The notes under the pieces were generated by a model. It saw only the letters and a list, made by a program, of their open reading frames with translations. It did not search any database and was not told the DNA's origin. This document shows positions 1 to 10,826 of a stretch of 64,000 bases of DNA, one piece after another. Numbering within the stretch: position 1 is the first letter of the stretch; each line of letters begins with the position of its first letter. The DNA is from Tachinus rufipes (Eukaryota; Arthropoda; Insecta; Coleoptera; Staphylinidae): assembly GCA_963932245.1 (NCBI GenBank), contig OZ010744.1:30788530-30852529 (forward strand), written 5' to 3'. Made by a program: the position numbers and the translations under genes.

Positions 1-1500
1 GTAGCTGAAAATATTTATTCTCTTTGCTTAGAAAAGCAAAATTTACAAAGAATCATCTTTATCATAGCTCGCCCCAACACCATTCTTATGATCAGTCGTA
101 AATGTACCACTATTGTGCTAATAATTGAAATTAAAATAATATAAGACATATCACTGTGTAGTTCTAAAGTAAAATTTCTTGCAAAGCAATGACATTTTAT
201 TTTCAAAAGACCTATAACGTAATAAAAAATAAATAATAGTAAAAACCAAACCATTTAAAACTATATATTTGTAAAATTTTATTTCTTTATTTTTAATCTA
301 GATTTTATTAAAATTATATTTTTATTTTATTTTGATTTAAATGTTTGAGCGTCTCACTTTAGAACCGATATAATCCAAATAGATTTTACAAGTTTTAAGA
401 AAAAAATAAACAAACAAACAGAGAATTAAGAAAAAAGTATTTATATATGAAATAATTCTGGTTTTGTCATTTCAGCGCACTTTTACAATATTACACAATT
501 TGAAAACAAAGTAAAAAATACACAAATTATTTAATTTAAATTAATAGATGATATTGGGAAATGCGCAACAAACCTTTATTTCATTACAAACTTTGCTTTA
601 ATTAATTAAAAAAAATCCGGGAACACTAAATTTTAATTGGCAACAGATGTTAAATCAAAATGTATATACAATGGTTTTGCAATTTTGTTAAAACAAAATT
701 GATATTCAGCGCCAATTATTTTGTTTGATGCATCCTGTCCACCCACCCACAATATGTCAATCATGTAACGAGGGATTAAAACTGAGTGAGGGACAAAACA
801 ATTTTAAAATACTGTATGATGTATTTGAGCTCTTTTACAAAATAATACTTTTAACCTATTAAAATAAAAGTTTATTATAGTTCAAGTCAATCGTTTAAGT
901 ACATTATATTATTTTAAGCATAGAGATTTAATTTCTGAAGTGTAGATTCTGAATGAAAAAAATTGCTTTGTTTTTAAGATGGAGTGCTAATGTTAAATCT
1001 TATTCTACCGTAAATTAGTTGAAAATTTGTTCAAAGCTTTACCACTTTGGTAATCATTGTTTAAACAGTGAACAAATTTACAAACATTATTAATCTCGTT
1101 TCATTTGACCCCATGTTACTGGGAAAAAACTTTAGCAGGCTAGAACTAATTTGTAAAATTGATAGAATAAAAATGTTTTATTTATAATAAAAAACTTTGA
1201 AGTCTGCGGACTCCACAAAAAAATAATTTTTAATCAATGAATCATAATTTCTGAGCTTTATAACAATTTAAATTGAAATATGAAAGCAATTTTGTCAAAA
1301 ATCTAAAAACATGCTAAAACCTTAAAAAACAAATGACATCTTAGAACTCCTAGAAGAAAAGCGCAATGTTTAAAACAAAAATCCAAATAAAACATAAAGA
1401 GAACTACCATATCATATGACAAAACATAAAAATAGCCAAGAAAATTAGTTAAAATAATCATGCGCTAAAAAAGAACGTCTAAAAAAAAACAGTAGTACTT
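1..1500. other. AT-rich sequence with no recognisable gene
   Basis: No coding similarity, structured RNA or terminal repeat was seen. Short open frames here are what chance gives in AT-rich DNA. It probably belongs to an intron of the glutamate receptor gene whose exon lies at 14658-14800 on the minus strand. Confidence 0.4.
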
Positions 1501-1559
1501 TCTAACTTTACAAAAAACTATAAATGACTTCTGGAAAAAAAAAAACATATTTTAAATTG

Positions 1560-3120
1560 TAGCTGGAAAAACTTTATCAGAGACAAATATGCAAGAAAAT
1601 TATATATAGAAATACCAATCTTCATATAATAAATCCAAAAGTCAAACTAGCCAAACAAAAGGCAAAAAGTAGTAAAACACCCAACTCCGATGAGCTCCGT
1701 AAATAAATAAAACTAATAAAAACCAAAACAAATAAACCAAATAAATGTAATGATTACAAACTCATAAGTCTTATATCTCACATAAACTTCTGTTAAAAAT
1801 GATAAAAAACGGCATGTACAGAATCTGCAAAGACAATAAGTCAAGTTCAATATGGCTTTGGTAACAGTCTGGAAGCCCAGAAAACTTTCTTTTGCACAGA
1901 GATTCTTATGCAGAAATGCATCTACATCTGTTTTATAGATTTTCATAAAGCGTTTGACAGTGTCTAACATGATCTTTTGTTAGATACCTTAGAACAGATA
2001 AAACTGGACAATTAGAACACCAAAGCCTTATACTATAATTAGTTTGAAAATGTTAAAATATACGCTGAAATAAGTAACAAAATCCCAATAAAAAGCGGGA
2101 TTATGCAAGGATTTGTTCTGTTGCTTGTTATATTTAACCTGTATTTATAGTTTTTATTCACAAAAACATTAGAAAGTCATTCTGAGAGTATACATATATA
2201 GAGAGAAAACAGTAGCTGCATCAAATACGCAAATGCTACGGTAAAAAAACAAAATGGTTAATGGCTAAACATCAGGGTAAATCCAGCTAACCTAATACTG
2301 GCAACCAGAGAGTGGCTCAGTTGGGCGAAACGCTAGACTCAAATCTTGGCGCATAATTTGTCGCAAGTTTGAGACTCATCTCTGACAGAAATTATTTAAG
2401 AAATCATGGCATTTATTAAATAATAATTCAGAACATAAGTGTAACATAATATATCCATTTAACCATAATTACATTAAGCAGTAACACAAGCATAATATTA
2501 GCCCATGCAAAAAAAAAAACAAAGTTACAAAAATGATCCAATATCTTGGTTACTGGGTAAACAGTAAATGTAGCTCCTCAGCTAAAAACGTAAATACTCT
2601 CATAAGAATATCCAAAAACATTTAAACATTTGTAGGTTATGCAGATCAATACTAAGCAACTATAATCTTAGTATAAAGATATAACTTTAAACTCTAATAA
2701 CCCGCACCTTGACAATAGCATTATTGAACAAACCAAAAGCATTCAAAATGTGCTGCTAACGTAGAATACTGAATATTTTGTGAACATTGCATAACAGCAA
2801 CAAACAAGTAGTTTGCCTGATGTATAAAGAACTTTTAAATACCGTAATTATTTTGGCCACATTAATGAATTAGTCAAAAAAATTGGCCAAAAAAATGATA
2901 TTTAAAAGCACCTACTTGTGAAAGAAACATTTAGAACCTCAACAGACCGCTTCGCATACCCACAGTTAGAAAAAATTATAACAGCCAACGTCTAAAAATA
3001 GAATAAAAGAAATAGACACTAAACGTCCAAAATAGCTGACATTCTAAAAGGTATTTTTTAAAGCAAGTACGATTGTAATGATAGAATGGTGTTAATAAGT
3101 AGAGCTATCTTTAGGAGGCA
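1560..3120 (+). pseudogene. Decayed LINE reverse transcriptase (APE-type, RTE/R4-like)
   Basis: Reading across three frames on the plus strand gives ordered pieces of a non-LTR reverse transcriptase. They are a PNSDEL linker near 1690, FIDFHKAFDSV (catalytic motif A, near 1930-1965), a degraded MQGFVLL motif near 2105, YANATV (a ruined YADDTV) near 2225, YLGYWVN near 2540, and a C-terminal KAFKMCC segment near 2735. Many stops and frameshifts make it non-functional. A tRNA-like SINE head interrupts it at 2306. The same family recurs at 16460-17400 and 50780-51825. The clade call is by motif resemblance only. Confidence 0.6.
2306..2384 (+). repeat. tRNA-derived SINE head (or tRNA pseudogene)
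   Basis: A 79-nt tRNA-like unit. The 5' acceptor strand CAGAGAG (2306-2312) pairs with ATCTCTG (2378-2384) with one mismatch. An A-box TGGCTCAGTTGG lies at 2313-2324 and a B-box-like GTTTGAGACTC at 2367-2377. Spacing fits an RNA polymerase III internal promoter. Inner stems are decayed, so a working tRNA is unlikely. It sits inside the LINE pseudogene, as expected of an inserted SINE; the body may run on to about 2500 but its end is not clear. Confidence 0.5.
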
Positions 3121-3199
3121 CAAAACATTTTAAACCAGTTTTGAACTACAAGGTTATTAAGAGGAACCGCATATTATTAAAACAATAAGTATATGGTTA

Positions 3200-3319
3200 A
3201 TTTTACTTAAATTGCTTATTTATTAACTTTTAATTATTTGTTATAAAATACCATTTTATTTAAGTTTGGTAAATAACATTACTTAAATGACAACCCCTTT
3301 CTCAAATGCAAATTTCAAG
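3200..3319 (-). pseudogene. Tc3-like mariner transposase, C-terminal end (split by the P element)
   Basis: On the minus strand this reads on in frame from the mariner remnant at 10827-11630 once the P element and one target copy are removed. The reading runs from MSNFEYRLEICI through one stop to ERGCHLSNVIYQT and a terminal stop. A glycine-histidine motif near the carboxyl end followed by VI is typical of Tc3-like transposases of insects. The continuity dates the mariner as older than the P insertion. Confidence 0.65.
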
Positions 3320-3326
3320 CCTATAC
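3320..3326. repeat. P-element target site duplication, left copy
   Basis: CCTATAC abuts the left inverted repeat and recurs at 10820-10826. An 8-bp reading, GCCTATAC at 3319-3326 and 10819-10826, is equally possible. It would fit the 8-bp habit of P elements and shorten the right repeat by one base. Confidence 0.9.
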
Positions 3327-3355
3327 CGTTGAGTGAAGGAATAGAATAGAGGCGC
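3327..3355 (+). repeat. P-element terminal inverted repeat, left
   Basis: 29 bp, exact reverse complement of 10791-10819. This is the end distal to the transposase promoter. Confidence 0.93.
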
Positions 3356-3699
3356 CGGTCGTACGAGTTTCTGCAAACATCATTCCCTCTCAAATAATCT
3401 GTTGCTTTCTCACTTTTATGGGTCTGTTGTGTGGCGGTTCCTTACGACACAATTTTATACAATCAGCTAAGTTTTAAATCGGCAGACTCGCCAGCAAGAT
3501 CGAGTTATAGTTTTATGTTCTCCTGTCACCACCGAACCGCAAACTAAATTTTGTAAACAGCGGATATTTATTTATTCCATTCTTCATTTTACTATTTTAT
3601 TATTAAATATAATTTTATTTAAAAAATATCATAATCTAGCAAATTTTTGTATATGCCCATTAATAAGGTAGATAAATGACAAAATAAAGAAACAAAGTT

Positions 3700-4300
3700 T
3701 AATTTAATTGTTTAATTTGATTGCAAAAATATAAATTTATAATATAATATATTACTAATTATTTATAAACAATACCACGCAATTGATTAATTGGATTGCA
3801 AAAAATATAATCATATAATATATCACCAGTTTTACATAAAGAAAATACAAGCAGTTGTTTAATTTAATTGCAAAAATTTAAACATACAATATAGAATATA
3901 TCACCAGTTATTACATAAACAAAACACTAGCAGTTGTTTAATTTGATTTCAATATTATCAACATAGGTATAGAATATATCACCAGTTATTACTTAAAGAA
4001 AATACAAGCAATTGTTTAATTTAATTGCAAAAACATAAACATTCAATATAAAATGTATCACCAATTATTACATAAACAAAACACTAGCCTTTGTTTAATT
4101 TGATTTTATTACTATAAACATAAAATATAAAATTGCAGCAGTTATTAAAAACAAAACACGCTATTATTTAATTTAATTTCAAAAAAGTAAATATTTAATA
4201 TATCACCAGATATATAAACAAAACAGAAGTAATTGTTTAATTTGTTTGCAAAAATATAAATATGTAATACACCGCAAGTTATAGTTATTTAAAATATAAA
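3700..4300 (+). repeat. AT-rich tandem array, about eight units of 68-80 bp, inside the P element
   Basis: A phrase like TTTAATTTRATTGCAAAAA recurs near 3710, 3784, 3857, 3937, 4014, 4094, 4167 and 4235, each followed by an AT stretch and, in most units, TATATCACCAGTTATTACAT and AAACAAAACACTAGCA. Spacing is 68-80 bp. The array lies between the transposase stop codon and the left end, so it forms the 3' untranslated or subterminal part of the element. Confidence 0.75.
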
Positions 4301-4393
4301 TATATTCTGTACAAATTTAAAAACTAAAAAACTACTCAAAATCACCATGTATAATTCACTATTGTATAAACAATAAATAGATACAATTTTTTT

Positions 4394-6389
4394 TTATGAA
4401 TTTACCCCCGATAAAATTCTTACTTTTCGATGTAGTTTATTATTTCGGCTTTTTGATTTATTAAACTTAGCGGATTCCCACTTTAAATTGCGAAATAATT
4501 TCATTTTTATCAAAAGTTTAATTAATTGTTTAATATGCATCTGGCACAACGAGGTAGAAGTGTTGTACCAGTCTGTATACAAGTTCATGAAATTTAGTAG
4601 ACAGTTTTCAATATTTTTTGCAACACTATTGCCACACTTATACAATTCATACGCTATATTAAACTGGTCCAACAAATTGGAAATAATATTGGCAAAATTA
4701 TCAGATGGTCTTTTCAAAAATGATACATTATTACAAGAATAATCTTTTGCCAACAAAAACAGTTCATTGTCTCGTAACAACTCGCCATTTGTTTTAAGCA
4801 TTATACTAGCACAATTTTCACATCCAGACTTTTTTATAATGTTATTTGCCAAATATCCTGCAACATAAATATTAGAACACGTCTCTAACGTAGTTCCTTT
4901 CAAATTTAAGTTGTTATCAAAGTTTTTTTTGTCTTCTCTTTCATCTACCATCTGAATGGTTGTGTCATGACTTAATTCTTTTGCAGAAACTGCGATATCC
5001 GTGGAGGTAACCGGAGATACATCTGATACATCTAAATAATTGGTTTCGTCGCACTGGCAGTTACCAGTGTCAATTGTCATTTGAAGTCTGACGTTCACAT
5101 TGTGTTGAATTGCAATTCGGCACTGGCGAACTGTAGGTGTTGGATTATATCCACCTCTATTTCGCACAACAGAAAAGAAATTTTCAAGAGGATCTTGATT
5201 TAGAAAGCTTGTAATTAAGTATTTAAATCCTTCATCTTTTGAATTTTCCCAAAGCATCAAAATAGATTTTATTGTCCACGCAAATCCATCTACACAATAA
5301 ATATTATTTCGGATCTTGTTTTCTTCATATACTCGAATGTGTTTAAAAAAATTTAGTGCATTTTTTAAATTGTCTTCGGAGGTAGTTTGATGAATAGATA
5401 ATGCACACTTGTTTGGATTTCGATCATTGAGTGTTCGGCTGTTTAATGAATCAAAAACATTGTTAATAGTTTCAACAAACTTTGCTGTGTTTATACCAGT
5501 TGGGCTCATTAATTGTTTTGTTTTGGTTGCCGTTTTTATAGCAGCTGCAACAGTATGCGAAAATATTTGTGTTGCATACTTTACTCGCATTTTTTGAAAA
5601 TCATTTGGATCTATATGAGTTTCAGTGATCTTTAACATTGTTCGAGTTGTAGTACTTTTTTGATCAATACGAAACGTTTCAGATATATCATTCCATGATA
5701 TCTTTTCACCATTGACATCAAAAGATAAGTTGGGCTTCATTAAATTGTTTCTTAGACTTTTCATGAGATGTGGAGCATCAAAGACAGTATATATTGTCAT
5801 ATTTTCTATATTGATAGCTGGATTTTCTTTTGTAGCGCCTAACATTTTAAAAGCTTTTCTATTATTTGTTCCTTGGTCACATACAAATGCTTTAGGTTCA
5901 AATGATAGTCGCTTTAATGTTGTCGCAACATCAATAAGTATTTTATATATATTATCTCCATTAACCGGTCCGTGTGACGTATAATAACATAACGGAATCT
6001 TCCAATTATAATAAAGACCTCGAATTAAAATCACAAATGCAGTATTTGCCATCATATCTGTTCTTCCTATGCTAGCAAGATCTTGGTAGCCTTCAACTAG
6101 ATCGTCTGTTGTATTATATTCTAATTGTTTTTTCAAAGCCATTTCATCAAATAATACTACACATTTTTTTTCCGCATTTGTCATTGTTTTTGCCTTTATT
6201 GCAAGTTTTTTTATCAAACTGGTGTCTAATCCGGTTTTTAAAGTACAAACTTTTTGCCAAGACTGAATGGTTCTCACAGATGGAAGTTGAAATTTCAAAT
6301 TATTTAAAAAAAACTTGTAAGCACCGGGTGATTTGTAATGAATAGACAACGACAATTGTTTTTCAAAGTTGGTCCACTTAGTACCCCTT
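4394..6389 (-). CDS. P-element transposase, exon 3 (catalytic domain)
   Basis: About 665 residues without a stop. Near the start SPGAY...LPSVRTIQSW matches the conserved block just before the RNase H fold of P/THAP9 transposases. Candidate acidic catalytic residues are D in LFDEM, D in CDQGTNN, and D/E in QDPLENFFSVVR; in the spliced protein these fall near residues 275, 365, 593 and 596. DAPHLMKSLRNNL is another family signature. The acceptor TTTTTCACAG ends at 6390, giving a first base in phase with exon 2. A frame opening at 6406 reads through this acceptor, so an unspliced start is possible but less likely. With exons 1 and 2 the protein would be about 858 residues, close to P-element and THAP9 proteins. 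No broken residue was noticed; activity is unproven. Confidence 0.88.
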
Positions 6390-6440
6390 CTGTGAAAAAG
6401 TTGCATATTTATAAAAGTTTTTACTGCTTAACTTTTAAAC

Positions 6441-6750
6441 TTTAATAAACTTTCCAGAACGACAGAAGTAGAAAAATAACTTTTCTTTTTCTTTAATCTA
6501 TAATTTGCCATATATTTATTCCTAACTTGGTTTTTCAAGCGATTAATTTTTACAGTCATTTGTTTTTTAGATGCGCCAGGTAGTGAAGGCATATTAATAA
6601 TTCGATTACTAACAACTGAATTGCTTGAAGAATTTTCAGATACTGAAGAGGCACTACTGTGTGTTCGTTTTCGCTTATAAAATTTTGTAGGTGATAAAAG
6701 TCGAAACTCTTTTGTTGGGCTTACGGGAGTAGCGAACGACACACTTATAT
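6441..6750 (-). CDS. P-element transposase, exon 2 (linker and coiled coil)
   Basis: Links the THAP domain to the catalytic exon. The acceptor after TTTTATAG (first exon base 6750) restores phase with exon 1, and the donor AA|GTTTAA at 6440 gives a 51-nt intron to the exon 3 acceptor; 271 + 310 + 1996 nt is divisible by three. The peptide is serine-rich first (HSSASSVSENSSS) and then basic and heptad-like (KQMTVKINRLKNQVRNKY), as expected of the dimerisation segment after the THAP domain in P transposases. The open frame also continues to a stop at 6428, so the short intron is inferred from phase and splice signals, not proven. Confidence 0.7.
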
Positions 6751-7683
6751 CTATAAAATTAAATTACAACATTAATAAAAATAACTCTTAAAAAATCGTA
6801 GCTGTGTATTAATATTAATATTTTGAAATATTTGTTCACTAATCTGCTTTATTGTAAAATACACATGTAAGTTTAAACTACGCGATTGTATAGCCACAAA
6901 GATTTAATTTTTAATGAACACACGCGCTATATAATTTTAGGTTTAATTGCTAAGAATCCATGCTTGTTTTGGTTTTTATAAATCATCATCATGTGCTCTT
7001 AATACAAGATATTTGTTAATTAATTGTTTCTTTATAGCACTGAAGAAAAAGATCATTTAATTTCAAAACGTGTGCTTTTAATTTTATTTAAAAATAAAAG
7101 TTCTAGAACAAAACTAAAGTAGTCCTTCTGACCAGCTAAACCTTTTTGAAGAATTGTTTTTTTTTTGTTAAGGGCGTCTTATGTTGATCATGAAACCTAA
7201 AACACAACTCATGCAATTCAACTTTATTTAAACCAGTTTTTGCAATGTACCATATAAAATGATTTTTTGAGTATTATAAAGTCAAGTACATACATGCATG
7301 TTTTTATTTTTAGTATAGTTGCCATGGCAACCAACTTTATATTTTAAAATGACAACATGCATTTGTTATTTCTTTTATATACAGGGTGTTAGACAAAAAA
7401 ACGTACTGCAAATAACTCCGTTGTTAGTATATTGGGCATTATCAAGAATTTTTGATATTCAAAAATTGTCTAAATCGGCATTGTTCTTCAGAAAATCTAA
7501 ATCACTTTTGTCTACCTTGTTTTGTATTTTAGATATTCAACAAATAGAAAATATTTAAAATACTTTTTATTTAGCAAAAAAACACAAACAAAACAACATT
7601 ACTTTAACAAGTGATCATTAATGCAAGCTTTTGATATTTGTTAAAACAGTTTTCTTTGGTTCGGTTAGTAAAATTTTATAAAA

Positions 7684-7905
7684 ATGCTGTTCAACAACGG
7701 AGAATACGCAGATATCATTTTTGTTTACGGATTCTGTAATGGTAATGCCCTAGCAATCAAGATTTCCCGACAGAAAGTAACTTTTTTGACGCGTTTTTTA
7801 GTGAAAATGTTCACCCATATTATTATCAAAAGTACAACACCTACAACCAGGTGACGCAGCACAACAAGTTGAATTTTCTCAATGGCTTCTTGATAATACC
7901 TGATA
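7684..7905 (+). pseudogene. Tc3-like transposase, N-terminal scraps
   Basis: Begins MLFNNGEYADIIFVYGFCNG, which resembles the N-terminal helix-turn-helix start of insect Tc3-like transposases (a YADI/FVYG block). After a deletion a second piece reads VQHLQPGDAAQQVEFSQWLL, which in this family lies just before the first catalytic aspartate. The DDE core itself is missing. This supports the mariner identity of the surrounding inverted repeats. Confidence 0.6.
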
Positions 7906-9032
7906 TACCATTTTTCATATAAATAACCTTTTTTATTGTAGTCTGAAGAATATTTACTGAAATTTTGACTAAAATCGACATAGGGTGACAGCGTTTTTTC
8001 GGGACCTAAAAATTACAATTTTGAAGATCGCAAAAATATGTGCAACTTCCTGCATCAAAATAGTGGTGAATATAAATTGATTCAATAAGTCTAGTGTGAT
8101 TACTTTAAAAAAGATTGAACACAAAGAAATCTAGACCTTGTAGATTAAATTTCTTTAAGATTTGACAAAGTTAGAACGGTTTAAAGAAAGCATAGTTTTG
8201 CAATTTTTCAAATTGACAGTTTTTTTTTTAAATAATGTTTAAAGCTTGATATACCAAAATGACTGCCTCAGCATTAAATATACGATTATGGGCTTTAAAG
8301 TACATGCAATAAGGAATATTTTGAGCCACCGTAGACCTTCTTATCTTTTTCCAGAGGACCAAAAATTGAGATACAAAAATGTGACGTTTACCGATTTTGA
8401 CAATTTCATATAGATAACCTTTTTTCTTGTGTTCTAAAGAGTATTTACTGAAATTTTGACTAAAATCGACATAGGGTGACAGCGCTTTTTCGGGACTTGA
8501 AAATTACAAGTTTTGAAGATTGCGAAAACATTTGCAACTTCCTGCATCAAAATAATGGTGTATACGTATTGATTCTATAAGTATGGTGCGATTACTTTAA
8601 AAAGAGATTAAACACGAGGAAATCTAGACCTCGCGAATCAAATTTTGTTAAGATTTGACAAAGCGATTTTGCTAAATTTGCGGTTTTTTTTGGAATAATG
8701 TTTGAAGCTTAATGTATCAAAATTACTGCCACGATATTAAACATAAATAATATGGGTTTTAAAGTACATGTAATAAGGAACAATTTTAGCCATCGTGGAC
8801 CGTTTTATCTTTTTCCAGAAGCCCAAAAATTGAGATACAAAATAAGCTAAAAAAGACGTTTTATTGAAAAATTTCTGACCTTCAAATGTGTGTCATTTTG
8901 AGCAGGCAATATTCTAAGGTCTAAAATTTTGGGAATCTCATTTTTTTCATCTATATTTTGATCCCTGAAAATTTGAACAATATCAAAGAGATCAACTTTT
9001 TCAAATTAGTCGAAAAGTAATGGAATTACCCA
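7905..9032. repeat. Unclassified repeat R: two tandem ~490-bp units
   Basis: A segment with ATAACCTTTTTT and later GACATAGGGTGACAGCG begins near 7915 and recurs near 8407, a period of about 492 bp. Both units share TTCCTGCATCAAAATA, TTTGACAAAG and TTATCTTTTTCCAGA blocks. The right end is AAAAGTAATGGAATTACCC at about 9030. A third, inverted copy lies at 43733-44480. No protein similarity, target duplication or known family is evident. Confidence 0.7.
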
Positions 9033-9313
9033 TATATATAATATATATTGTTATGGCAACCAACTTTTAGAAAACATAATATTTGTTTTTTTATTTAAAA
9101 TGGTCGTAATTGAATAGTTGGTATTAAAAATAACTAATGTTAATTTTTTTGAGTGTTTTTTATGTTATTATGCATATTTTAAAAAATACGTTTATAAAAT
9201 TTAAAAAAAATTATGTTACAATGTTATGCATAAAAACACCCAAAAAAATAAATATTATTTATTGTCAATGCTAACTATTCAATTACCGTACGTTTTTTGT
9301 CTAACACCCTGTA

Positions 9314-10226
9314 TAAAACTCCAAAAATTTTAAATGTTTATGAAATTTTAAATGTTTATAAAATTTAAAAAAAAATGTAAATGGAGTCTAGAGAGATTTA
9401 AAAAGTGGTGATTTATATTGATGTAAGTCTTTTTGCACACAACAGATTAATAAGAGGATTACATTGTTTTCTTGTAAATCTCGGCGGCTTCAATTTAATT
9501 TTAAAATTTTACAAACTATTGAACATTTTGAATTTAAAAAAGCGATTTAAAAAATGAATTAAATTATTGAAGTTGTGCTCGAAGTTTTACGACTTAAAAC
9601 ATTGCGCCCTTAATTTAAAAATATTGTACCAAATTTATGTTTTTTGTATAAACCATCTTAATACTTCTCAACTAAACTTAAAAATATAACACAACAAACG
9701 TGACATTTTATCATAGCTATAAAAATAAATGTCTAATCATCCACGTAAAGTATACTAATACAAAAGTTAATGTCAACAAATATTTGCAAAGTTTATTAAT
9801 ATTTTATAGCATTAGTTATTTATACAATAAGTTAGCCAAGTGTAAATTTTGCTTAGAAATTTTGATCAAGCTGATTCTGTCTAATTCACGAAATAAAATT
9901 GATTGCTTACTTTGCATTAAATAGTGGCAACTGGCAATAAAACTTTTATTTGATAAAGAAACATAAAACAAATTGGATTAGATTATTATTAAAAAAACTA
10001 CTTTTCTTCAAGAATATAATAAACATTTTGGGGAATTTAATGTTCAATATTTTTTTAATATCTAGTTATGATATAGGATATTGCCATTTATTATGCAAAT
10101 CTGTTTTTAATTTCTTTCTTTTATAAAATCAAAAAAACATTTTGCGTATATAAATCGCCATGTTTCACATTTGAAGTAAAGAAATTATTGCCAAACACAG
10201 AATATAATATTATAATGTTAATTTAC
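9314..10226 (-). other. Remainder of P-element intron 1
   Basis: AT-rich intron sequence between the nested mariner and the THAP exon. No further coding or repeat structure was recognised. The matching piece on the other side of the mariner is 6751-7379. Confidence 0.6.
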
Positions 10227-10497
10227 CTTGGTTAACATATTTAATTGGTACTGCAGATTTTGTCAACAATTTACGTTTTGAATTCATTATGAAATCATTC
10301 GGCATGAAATGCTGTTCACAAATTAATTTATAGGATAAACAATCCACATCCATTAAAGCAATTTTAATGTTTCCACAGTTCTTTTTCCATTCCTCAGATC
10401 GTTTCCTGTCCTTAATAGGGAACTTGTAGAAACTGATTTGGGGATGCGTCTTTTTAGACTTTAAGCATTTGGAATATACACAAGTATTACAACTCAT
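10227..10497 (-). CDS. P-element transposase, exon 1 (THAP zinc-finger domain)
   Basis: Encodes the site-specific DNA-binding THAP domain. Counting from the methionine, C6 and C11 (C3 is an alternative first ligand) with C60-x2-H63 give the C2CH zinc site. FYKFP (23-27), W37, HF (63-64) and the SAVP segment (81-84) are the other THAP landmarks. The start at 10497 is the first ATG and places the zinc site at the very N-terminus, as in all P transposases. The donor CAAG|GTAAAT (GT at 10226) leaves one base that joins exon 2 in frame (Gln then Asp). The open frame otherwise stops at 10210. It lies about 300 bp inside the right inverted repeat, which holds the presumed promoter. Confidence 0.88.
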
Positions 10498-10790
10498 TAT
10501 AATTATTTATGAAGCGATAGAGCATAGATCAACATAAATATTATACTGTTTCTATACTAATATAATGCGTGGATAGTAGAGATCCCGCGCCCGATCGTGT
10601 ATTTACACCTCTTATTGCGTGCTGCTACCCTGTTACGTCTGGAGCGTATTCAACATATTTAGCAAAGTTTACAACACAAAACAGGCAGCGCTTCATCCGG
10701 TAATACTTGGAAGTTACGTCGACTAATAACTTCCGTGCTGCCCCCTGGATCTCGGCGAATTTTATGTGTTACATATTTATACATACAGTT

Positions 10791-10819
10791 GCGCCTCTAT
10801 TCTATTCCTTCACTCAACG
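10791..10819 (-). repeat. P-element terminal inverted repeat, right
   Basis: 29 bp, exact reverse complement of 3327-3355. It sits upstream of the transposase gene; a TATA-like TATAAATATG on the minus strand lies just inside it, near 10770-10785. Confidence 0.93.
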
Positions 10820-10826
10820 CCTATAC
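10820..10826. repeat. P-element target site duplication, right copy
   Basis: CCTATAC, matching 3320-3326. Confidence 0.9.

Larger units (their letters stand above)
7382..9311. mobile_element. Tc3-like mariner derivative in P-element intron 1
   Basis: Ends are inverted repeats beginning CAGGGTGTTAGACAAAAAA, with TA at 7380-7381 and 9312-9313 as the target duplication typical of Tc1/mariner. The left part keeps scraps of a transposase on the plus strand (7680-7905), but the catalytic region is gone. Its place is taken by two tandem copies of an unclassified ~490-bp repeat. The element lies wholly in an intron, so the host P gene can still be spliced. It cannot encode its own transposase. Confidence 0.8.
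3327..10819 (-). mobile_element. P element, full length, with nested mariner in intron 1
   Basis: A 7493-bp P-family DNA transposon. Its ends are 29-bp perfect inverted repeats (3327-3355 and 10791-10819, beginning CGTTGAGTGAAGGAATAGAA) flanked by a 7-8 bp target duplication. Inside, on the minus strand, lies a three-exon gene: a THAP DNA-binding exon, a coiled-coil/linker exon and an RNase H-like transposase exon, all in one open frame across canonical GT-AG junctions. Intron 1 (6751-10226) is swollen by a 1.93-kb mariner at 7382-9311; without it the element is about 5.6 kb. The downstream end carries an AT-rich tandem array. It inserted in a Tc3-like mariner pseudogene. Confidence 0.93.

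Noticed and set aside
5409..5984. Plus-strand frames overlapping the P transposase
   Set aside because: Antisense shadows of the 1996-nt catalytic exon.
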